Shown here piece by piece: positions 17,601 through 20,275 of a DNA stretch of 20,275 bases. The stretch comes from Plantago elongata (lineage: Eukaryota; Streptophyta; Magnoliopsida; Lamiales; Plantaginaceae). Location: the NCBI GenBank assembly GCA_036897095.1, contig JAYMSP010003302.1, positions 1 to 20,275 of the forward strand, in the 5' to 3' direction. The notes beneath the pieces were generated by a model. The model was not told where the DNA came from. It ran no database searches and saw only the letters and a program-made list of their open reading frames with translations. The translations under genes and the position numbers were made by a program. Position 1 is the first letter of the stretch, and the number at the start of each line of letters is the position of its first letter.

Positions 17601-19785
17601 ATGAGTGACTGCACTAGCAATATCATAAATAGAACTTCATACTTACGGCTTGACCAATTTCAGAAAACAAGGATGCAAGTCCTGCTATCACTTTCACATC
17701 TCCCCGTCCAAGAGCAGGAAGAAGAAGCACTTCCTTGAGATATCCAATTCGACATAGTAAAACTTGAGGTAGACCCTGCAGGAGGGGAACAAAGACGAGC
17801 ATATGTGTTACTGAAGAACATCTTTTCCTAAATCACTCCTTGGTGATCACAGACTTATACCTCGTGACGAATTACAAGCTCGACAAGAACCTCTACAGCC
17901 AGATCAAATGAAGAAGCAACCTATTAATAAAAATAAGAATGCAGTGAACAGGTTAATCTCCACAGCCAGACGGCCAGATCAAATGAAAAAGGCAACCTAC
18001 TAATGGAAAATAATAAGAATGCATTTCAACAGGTTAATGCATATCATTTGGTAGGAACTTTGAGACATAATCATGCTCTTGACAACAAAATACCTGCAAG
18101 GAACTGAAGATAAAGTTGAAAGCTGGATTGATGGACAATGAGCTTGAAAGAATATCTGAGAAGCAACCAGCTCGAACCTAATCAAATAAAAGTAAATTTG
18201 AAATGACAAGGAAGATGATTTGGCCGAGAACATCATGGAGAGGGAAGAAATACAGTGATACCGACCTGGTGGACATCAACAAAGTAATTCAAAAATCTAT
18301 TAAGGGTTTAAAAAAAAGATCAGATAACAGTATGTTGGTAGCATGCATCCTTACCCAACTTAACAAGCAGCGCAATATCTTTCGGCTTCTGTCATGGAGT
18401 TGAGCATGGTTTTCAAGTCCCTCACTAGTTTGGTGCATGAGAAACTCAATTACCATTGGAGTATGCTCCAGAAGCTGCACTAGCAGAAGAACACTATGTG
18501 AGGAAACACTAGAACAACATTGTATAGGGGAGCGAAGAGGGTACATAGGAAACAGCAAGAGTAAGGAGGGGAAAACCTCTTGCTCATACTCATAGCGTCG
18601 AGCTGATATTATTCCAAATTCACCATGTTGATCTTCTATAATTTCTGGCAATACAGTCAAAATCTCCAATACAGCAGAGTTTCCACTTTCCTGGCTTTCT
18701 AAGCTCTTGAGGCTGTAGAAGAGCTTCTCGATCGGTTTCCCATGCTCTACAGCATGAAGCACGAGTGTAGATAAGGCAAGACAGATTTGGGTCAAAAGCT
18801 GCTCAGTAGACAAAAGCAAGTGTTTTAACAAATTATCTGTTATGATCAAAAAACCTCAGCTAGGTTACTAGTACTAGTACCTGAGGAGGTCCTGTACTAA
18901 ATCTTTTAGCTGCCAGAAGAAGAGCATTGAGCAACATATCTTTTGCTCCTAATTGTAAATTGCGCCCTTCATTTTGGATCTGTGGGAGAGAACGAGCATG
19001 TCAATCTTTTAATTTAATTGTTGTAGATCGAGTAATCATTGTAGAGTTGTAATGTTTAAAATAGGGAAGCAAATGCAGATTAGTGACGACAGTAGAAGCA
19101 AATGCAATGACCTAGACATTTGTGTTCCAAATGCCAATATAGGCAGTGAGCAGTAATGTCAAGCTAAACTAAACTGCAAGGACCAACAGCATGACATTTT
19201 CGGAATATGTAGTGTTGACAGGTGAAGCAAGTAGAGCGATCTAAACATTTGTGTGCCACATACTATACCCGACCACCATTAATATGGCATTGATTAGAGT
19301 AAATTTGAATTAAGCAGCAGATAACAGCATAGGTGTATGGTTCACAGAATTTGATGATTAACTCCATAAATTGATCGTGATGAGGATAATTTAGACGCAG
19401 AGGTAACGACATAGTCACACATAACAAGATGCAGCAAAACATTTTGTGTGGCAGATATCATTATTATTACTGCACTGCTACAATGGAATATATACTGGTA
19501 AGCAGAGCGATGAATTATTAGATAGTAGCAAGTGAATTGAGGTAGATTAGATACCTTCTGTTTGAGAATCTGAGCAGCGAAAAAGTAGAGTTCATAATCT
19601 GAAGCGGCAGGAGGATGAGAATGGGTGAGAATGGAGGTGGCGACTTGCCAAGCAGCATTACTGTGCTGGAAGTGAACGAGCCATTGATTGGCAGCTAAGC
19701 GATTGCAGGAATCAGTGTCGTGATTCAGTACTTGGACAGCCTGTGCTACCTTAATATGAAGCTCACCAGCTCCATCTCCCTCCAT
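5450..19785 (-). CDS. Importin-13/transportin-3-like nuclear transport receptor, 24 exons, complete
   Basis: Joined exons, complement of: 5450-5665, 6353-6469, 6701-6858, 7123-7234, 7381-7568, 9503-9595, 9732-9919, 11583-11668, 12461-12610, 13037-13172, 13605-13684, 14246-14359, 14516-14596, 15948-16082, 16987-17110, 17243-17299, 17426-17487, 17647-17775, 17861-17920, 18094-18177, 18355-18474, 18577-18798, 18881-18979, 19555-19785. The sum is 3042 nt, or 1013 residues plus TGA, with no internal stop and GT-AG at every intron. The N-terminus carries the importin-beta N-terminal signature ([13 protein letters not shown], then [10 protein letters not shown]). An exportin-1-like helical region follows, then alpha-solenoid (HEAT/ARM) sequence to the end. 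Members of this family bind cargo and RanGTP and cross nuclear pores; importin-13 and transportin-SR carry factors such as SR proteins. Order and length agree with my memory of Arabidopsis AT1G12930 rather than MOS14 (AT5G62600). The cargo cannot be inferred. The start is the first ATG: no other ATG occurs on this strand for about 150 bp upstream. Confidence 0.93.
5666..6352 (-). other. Intron 23 of the importin-like gene
   Basis: 687 bp. Most of its 5' half in the gene direction is the MITE at 6067-6312; nothing else is recognised. Confidence 0.8.
6067..6312. mobile_element. Stowaway MITE in intron 23
   Basis: The left end cttccctccgtcctgga and right end ggcggagggagta carry the classic (C)TCCCTCCG terminal inverted repeat. 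TA dinucleotides at 6065-6066 and 6313-6314 form the target-site duplication. The length of 246 bp and the AT/pyrimidine-rich non-coding inside fit the Stowaway (Tc1/mariner-derived) family. The terminal repeats are well kept, so it is younger than the element at 4557. Confidence 0.8.
6353..6469 (-). CDS. Importin-like gene, exon 23
   Basis: 39 codons in phase 0, [20 protein letters not shown] to LLHRWLYSA. Acceptor CAG|GTTCAT and donor GCA|GTTAGT. A MITE lies 38 bp past the donor. Confidence 0.9.
6701..6858 (-). CDS. Importin-like gene, exon 22
   Basis: 158 nt, completes T, then [20 protein letters not shown] to [17 protein letters not shown]. Acceptor CAG|CTTTCT and donor [26 protein letters not shown] across the next junction is a conserved block. 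Confidence 0.92.
7123..7234 (-). CDS. Importin-like gene, exon 21
   Basis: 112 nt, [20 protein letters not shown] to SALSYVT plus A of a threonine codon. Acceptor CAG|GATGTA. Two other donors are possible within 12 nt, but only CTA|GTAGGT keeps the phase into exon 22. Confidence 0.86.
7381..7568 (-). CDS. Importin-like gene, exon 20
   Basis: 188 nt, completes A, then [20 protein letters not shown] to SSYVRNCPK. Acceptor CAG|CTTCAG and donor AAG|GTGCTG. TFERFT and [15 protein letters not shown] are strong family landmarks. Confidence 0.92.
7649..7780 (+). repeat. Direct repeat A: second NLR 3' tail
   Basis: This aligns along its length with 9131-9261 (shared words include aaggtgggat, gtgatgaaaac, ttgtaatagcttg and tcagaattt). 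It reads RWDQPTW where copy B reads RWDEPTW, a typical NLR C-terminal tail. It ends about 80 bp from the exon 20 acceptor. Confidence 0.65.
7850..9262 (+). pseudogene. NLR (CC-NBS-LRR type) disease-resistance pseudogene fragment
   Basis: Pieces of one NLR in shifting frames. ESWTLL-like [18 protein letters not shown] lies near 7860. A degenerate GLPL motif, [16 protein letters not shown], is at about 7952-7999 and is followed by a stop. [19 protein letters not shown] and [14 protein letters not shown] (RNBS-D and the start of the MHD subdomain) lie at about 8118-8215. [15 protein letters not shown] then a stop lies near 8225. Leucine-rich sequence follows ([20 protein letters not shown] at 8464; [15 protein letters not shown] at 9007). 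The MHD motif and the whole N-terminal CC/P-loop part are missing. It resembles the R1A/R1B-like late-blight-resistance homologs common in asterids. It is clearly dead, and lies antisense to the importin transcript. Confidence 0.8.
9131..9261 (+). repeat. Direct repeat B: NLR 3' tail of the main relic
   Basis: The 3' end of the NLR fragment and its following non-coding DNA, paired with 7649-7780. Divergence between the copies is substantial, so the duplication predates or accompanied decay. Confidence 0.65.
9503..9595 (-). CDS. Importin-like gene, exon 19
   Basis: 93 nt, completes G, then [18 protein letters not shown] to SHECYIKT plus G. Acceptor CAG|GTCAGC and donor CAG|GTGAAC. An internal AAG|GTACTT looks like a donor, but reading through it keeps the conserved VLD...SHECYI sequence. 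Confidence 0.89.
9732..9919 (-). CDS. Importin-like gene, exon 18
   Basis: 188 nt, completes R, then [20 protein letters not shown] to LALAIKAS plus G. Acceptor CAG|GATTGG and donor [20 protein letters not shown] and ACRALALAI are typical of the family. Confidence 0.9.
10495..10640 (-). mobile_element. SINE-like fragment (TS/Au-type core)
   Basis: On the minus strand the sequence gcaggggaaaggctgcgtac, followed by gcccgactcc, matches as I recall the widespread plant SINE core of the form GCAGGGTAAGGCTGCGTAC...GACCC. It is followed by GAGCCT and an ATGATGATG-rich end. No good A box is seen, so the 5' tRNA part is missing or decayed. Confidence 0.45.
11012..11183. repeat. 86-bp tandem duplication (two units)
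   Basis: Unit 1 (11012-11097) and unit 2 (11098-11183) share ctagttggtc, aattaactt, atggctaaa-like and gggcttatatgct words in the same order, with scattered substitutions. A plus-strand open stretch over them has no recognisable protein. Confidence 0.7.
11260..11285. repeat. C26 homopolymer (G26 in the importin pre-mRNA)
   Basis: 26 consecutive C on the plus strand in intron 17. The length may be inexact because such tracts are hard to sequence. Confidence 0.8.
11583..11668 (-). CDS. Importin-like gene, exon 17
   Basis: 86 nt, [20 protein letters not shown] to NSARRGLR plus CG of an arginine codon. Acceptor CAG|ATTGAT and donor CCG|GTCTGC. This is the least conserved exon by eye. Skipping it would shift the frame. 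Long C and G tracts flank it in the adjoining introns. Confidence 0.82.
12381..12400. repeat. G20 homopolymer (C20 in the importin pre-mRNA)
   Basis: 20 consecutive G on the plus strand, 61 bp past the exon 16 donor in the gene direction. Confidence 0.8.
12415..12444 (+). other. G-quadruplex motif on the template strand
   Basis: Six runs of three or more G separated by 1-4 bases within 30 bp, followed upstream by the G20 tract. It lies on the template strand of the importin gene, 16-45 bp past the exon 16 donor. Confidence 0.6.
12461..12610 (-). CDS. Importin-like gene, exon 16
   Basis: 50 codons in phase 0, [20 protein letters not shown] to [10 protein letters not shown]. Acceptor TAG|GGATTA and donor CTG|GTAAGC. 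The intron begins with C-rich RNA (G-rich on the plus strand). Confidence 0.91.
12611..13036 (-). other. Intron 15, nothing recognised
   Basis: 426 bp. It is open on both strands over 12633-12939, which is unusual for an intron, but neither translation resembles a known domain. Confidence 0.6.
13037..13172 (-). CDS. Importin-like gene, exon 15
   Basis: 136 nt, completes I, then [20 protein letters not shown] to ELLIWIGE. Acceptor CAG|ATTGTT and donor GAG|GTCAGT. The CASACASAL and WIGE landmarks are conserved in the family. Confidence 0.91.
13173..13604 (-). other. Intron 14; one short perfect hairpin
   Basis: 432 bp. The only structure noted is gtgtatata-ccatg-tatatacac at 13453-13475, a 9-bp perfect stem with a 5-base loop. 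No gene is seen. Confidence 0.6.
13605..13684 (-). CDS. Importin-like gene, exon 14
   Basis: 80 nt, [20 protein letters not shown] to RQL plus AT of an isoleucine codon. Acceptor CAG|GTATAC and donor GAT|GTAGGT. A second GT four bases downstream would read into an immediate TAG, so the GTAGGT donor is preferred. It also fits the phase of exon 15. Confidence 0.88.
13685..14245 (-). other. Intron 13, with a SINE and an AGCT-rich segment
   Basis: 561 bp. The part at about 13735-14040 is rich in tagctt/aagcta words in both orientations (for example gctagcttacaagct and tagcttgtaaactagct), suggesting a decayed MITE, but I found no convincing terminal repeats. The SINE lies at 14069-14165. Confidence 0.6.
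14069..14165 (+). mobile_element. tRNA-derived SINE (antisense to the gene)
   Basis: An A box-like cagctcagttgg (14083-14094) and B box-like ggtttcgagtcac (14126-14138) sit about 43 nt apart, as in tRNA-derived RNA polymerase III promoters. An A-rich end follows (14150-14165). The B box has an extra T and no cloverleaf closes well, so this is a SINE relic and not a working tRNA gene. Confidence 0.6.
14246..14359 (-). CDS. Importin-like gene, exon 13
   Basis: 38 codons in phase 0, [20 protein letters not shown] to CRGFMLL. Acceptor CAG|GTTGCT and donor CTT|GTACAT. Confidence 0.88.
14516..14596 (-). CDS. Importin-like gene, exon 12
   Basis: 27 codons in phase 0, [20 protein letters not shown] to KLYILNV. 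Acceptor CAG|ATATTT and donor GTG|GTGAGC. The [11 protein letters not shown] stretch supports the family assignment. Confidence 0.9.
14597..15947 (-). other. Intron 11, TAGTA/CACACT-rich
   Basis: 1351 bp without a gene. gttaacaatactact(g/a)tactag occurs twice (about 14728 and 14799). Loosely similar units of the form (t)c(c)acact...aata...tagtta recur near 14950, 15297, 15321 and 15499. This looks like a decayed, locally expanded repeat; the family is unknown. Confidence 0.5.
15948..16082 (-). CDS. Importin-like gene, exon 11
   Basis: 45 codons in phase 0, [18 protein letters not shown] to [10 protein letters not shown]. Acceptor CAG|GTTGAT and donor AAG|GTATAA. Its first part is acidic and is probably a loop between helical repeats. 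Confidence 0.9.
16359..16376. repeat. (GT)9 microsatellite
   Basis: Nine uninterrupted GT units in intron 10. Confidence 0.9.
16785..16940 (+). mobile_element. Possible TRIM-like LTR retrotransposon relic
   Basis: tggtatcatagc (16792-16803) is close to the tRNA-Met primer-binding site TGGTATCAGAGC and follows a CA, as after a 5' LTR. About 110 bp later a purine-rich stretch (ggtgaggcg) precedes ttggagaattaataaagcct, which resembles the start of many short plant LTRs. The gap is far too short for gag-pol, hence TRIM-like. Neither LTR is complete. The B box-like ggtccagggttcaaatctcc at 16836 leaves a SINE as an alternative. Confidence 0.4.
16987..17110 (-). CDS. Importin-like gene, exon 10
   Basis: 124 nt, completes W, then [19 protein letters not shown] to [10 protein letters not shown]. 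Acceptor TAG|GTGTAG and donor CAG|GTTTGT. The TGTAG at the acceptor is not a stop, because the phase is set by exon 9. Confidence 0.91.
17243..17299 (-). CDS. Importin-like gene, exon 9
   Basis: 57 nt, [18 protein letters not shown] with a tryptophan codon split into exon 10 (TG|G). Acceptor CAG|CTGTAT and donor [18 protein letters not shown] is a family landmark. Confidence 0.9.
17426..17487 (-). CDS. Importin-like gene, exon 8
   Basis: 62 nt, [20 protein letters not shown] plus two bases (AG) of a serine codon finished in exon 9. Acceptor TAG|GCACCC and donor GAG|GTAAAA. Confidence 0.9.
17647..17775 (-). CDS. Importin-like gene, exon 7
   Basis: 43 codons in phase 0, [16 protein letters not shown] to [10 protein letters not shown]. 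Acceptor CAG|GGTCTA and donor GCC|GTAAGT. Confidence 0.91.
17861..17920 (-). CDS. Importin-like gene, exon 6
   Basis: 20 codons in phase 0, [20 protein letters not shown]. Acceptor TAG|GTTGCT and donor GAG|GTATAA. Its first ~25 nt and the intron next to it are duplicated 76 nt upstream in the gene direction (17957-18038). Confidence 0.9.
17891..18038. repeat. 76-bp-spaced tandem duplication spanning the exon 6 acceptor
   Basis: Copy 1 (17891-17957) covers the first ~30 nt of exon 6, its acceptor and the adjoining intron. Copy 2 (17957-18038) repeats the order gccagatcaaatga, gcaacctaNtaat, aataagaatgca and aggttaat inside intron 5. Copy 2 includes its own TAG|GTTGCC acceptor at 17997/17996 and has one extra base inside the exon-like part. 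Confidence 0.75.
18094..18177 (-). CDS. Importin-like gene, exon 5
   Basis: 28 codons in phase 0, [16 protein letters not shown] to FNFIFSSLQ. Acceptor TAG|GTTCGA and donor CAG|GTATTT. Confidence 0.9.
18355..18474 (-). CDS. Importin-like gene, exon 4
   Basis: 40 codons in phase 0, from [15 protein letters not shown] to [11 protein letters not shown]. Acceptor CAG|CTTCTG and donor TGG|GTAAGG. The [13 protein letters not shown] stretch, completed by exon 5, is a conserved landmark of the family. Confidence 0.92.
18577..18798 (-). CDS. Importin-like gene, exon 3
   Basis: 74 codons in phase 0. [16 protein letters not shown] and [13 protein letters not shown] are typical of the exportin-1-like domain in this family. 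Donor GAG|GTTTTC. The acceptor is a GAGCAG tandem (see findings), so use of the first AG would add one glutamine. Confidence 0.92.
18881..18979 (-). CDS. Importin-like gene, exon 2
   Basis: 33 codons in phase 0, from [15 protein letters not shown] to KRFSTGPPQ. Acceptor CAG|ATCC and donor CAG|GTACTA. It continues the N-terminal helical repeats. Confidence 0.9.
18980..19554 (-). other. Intron 1
   Basis: 575 bp. Apart from the direct repeat at 19081-19264 nothing is recognised. Confidence 0.7.
19081..19264. repeat. Diverged direct repeat in intron 1, period 129 bp
   Basis: tagtgacgacagtagaagca... at 19081-19135 matches tagtgttgacaggtgaagca... at 19210-19264, both ending in acatttgtgt(t/g)cca. 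The copies differ at roughly a quarter of positions by eye. Confidence 0.6.
19555..19785 (-). CDS. Importin-like gene, exon 1
   Basis: 77 codons, starting [20 protein letters not shown]. The ATG is 19785-19783, and the context TTG-ATG-G is weak at -3 but has G at +4. The importin-beta N-terminal motif [13 protein letters not shown] and [10 protein letters not shown] are here. The donor is AAG|GTATCT and the exon ends in phase 0. A TTG nine bases upstream is in frame but is not a likely plant start. Confidence 0.93.
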
Positions 19786-19974
19786 CAATTTCAAATCAAA
19801 ATTCAGCCAATTGATGTCGATGATGATCTTGGATAGATATGGATGATCCAGTGGTTAACCTAATTCCAGGTGTTTCTTTTGCTCTTACTTTTCCCTTTTC
19901 CCCAAAATGGAAATGTCGGATAATATTCAATTCTATTAGACGTCATAAGACTAGCATACCTGATCTGACAATAT
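19786..19974 (-). promoter_or_regulatory. 5' UTR and proximal promoter region of the importin-like gene
   Basis: Upstream of the ATG on the minus strand. No upstream ATG occurs for about 150 bp. A pyrimidine-rich stretch on the plus strand (19871-19905) reads as purine-rich on the gene strand. No clear TATA box was found, as is usual for housekeeping genes. The region is short because an LTR-like sequence appears to begin near 19975. Confidence 0.4.
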
Positions 19975-20275
19975 TGTAACGCCCAAAATTTGAAGAAATT
20001 TCAAGTCAGATAATGTTCATTCTCATAAACTGTACACGTAGGCTGAGTTCTTCGGACCAATTTTAATGCATAAAGTTCTTCGACACAAGAGGTATTATAA
20101 ACTTGACGTTTTGATTAAATATAATCATTTTATTAATAATATAAACATTTTAAATAAAAGTATTAATATTTTTTATTATAAAAATCGTTATTTAAAAAAA
20201 TAAATAATCAAAGATAATGTAAAGAATCAAAGTTTAATTGAAAATAGTTTCGATTTTATTTTTAAAAAAAAGAAC
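19975..20275. mobile_element. Possible start of an LTR (Ty3/gypsy-like), cut by the window edge
   Basis: TGTAACGCCCAAAATTT at 19975 resembles the 5' end of many plant LTRs (TGTAACxCCC). The following sequence becomes very AT-rich (20110-20275), as in such LTRs. No second LTR, primer-binding site or target-site duplication can be checked here. The alternative is ordinary AT-rich intergenic DNA. Confidence 0.35.

Noticed and set aside
5450..19785. Assignment as the MOS14 (transportin-SR) ortholog
   Set aside because: MOS14 as I recall it starts and ends differently; landmarks such as the [13 protein letters not shown]-terminus and the HMQGKGGR C-terminus fit the AT1G12930-type paralog.

Overview
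The window is plant nuclear DNA, most likely from an asterid eudicot. The signs are AT-rich non-coding DNA, many short exons with GT-AG introns, plant-type LINE, SINE and Stowaway relics, and a broken plant NLR resistance gene. A Lamiales source fits the feel of the NLR and importin sequences, but that is recollection and was not searched.

The one intact gene lies on the minus strand, from its ATG at 19785 to its TGA at 5450. I could join 24 exons with GT-AG boundaries and matching phases into one open frame of 3042 nt (1013 residues). It encodes an importin-beta superfamily nuclear transport receptor of the importin-13/transportin-3 type, resembling the Arabidopsis ARM-repeat protein AT1G12930 as I remember it. 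The window holds both ends of its coding region plus about 490 bp upstream.

Layout from left to right. Positions 1-1235 are the 3' end of a dead LINE on the plus strand: a reverse-transcriptase zinc-binding domain, a frameshifted RNase H domain and a poly(A) tail. Positions 1236-4550 are AT-rich. Inside them, 2020-3700 is an odd field of recurring (A/T)CATAG words that includes a 21-bp tandem array, and it sits next to a broken FAR1-like fragment. A degenerate Stowaway-like MITE follows at 4557-4813, then the 3' flank of the importin gene, then the gene itself.

Much of the gene's 14 kb is foreign DNA in introns: a Stowaway MITE (intron 23), an antisense NLR pseudogene with a duplicated 3' tail (intron 19), a SINE-like piece and an 86-bp duplication (intron 17), long G/C homopolymers and a G-quadruplex motif (introns 16 and 17), a tRNA-like SINE (intron 13) and a TRIM-like LTR relic (intron 10). 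A tandem copy of the exon 6 edge in intron 5 makes a decoy splice site. At the far right a possible LTR begins about 190 bp upstream of the start codon.

I saw no convincing new multi-gene system. The more unusual signals concern splicing of the importin gene (complementary C and G tracts around exon 17, and the decoy acceptor before exon 6) and the CATAG motif field.
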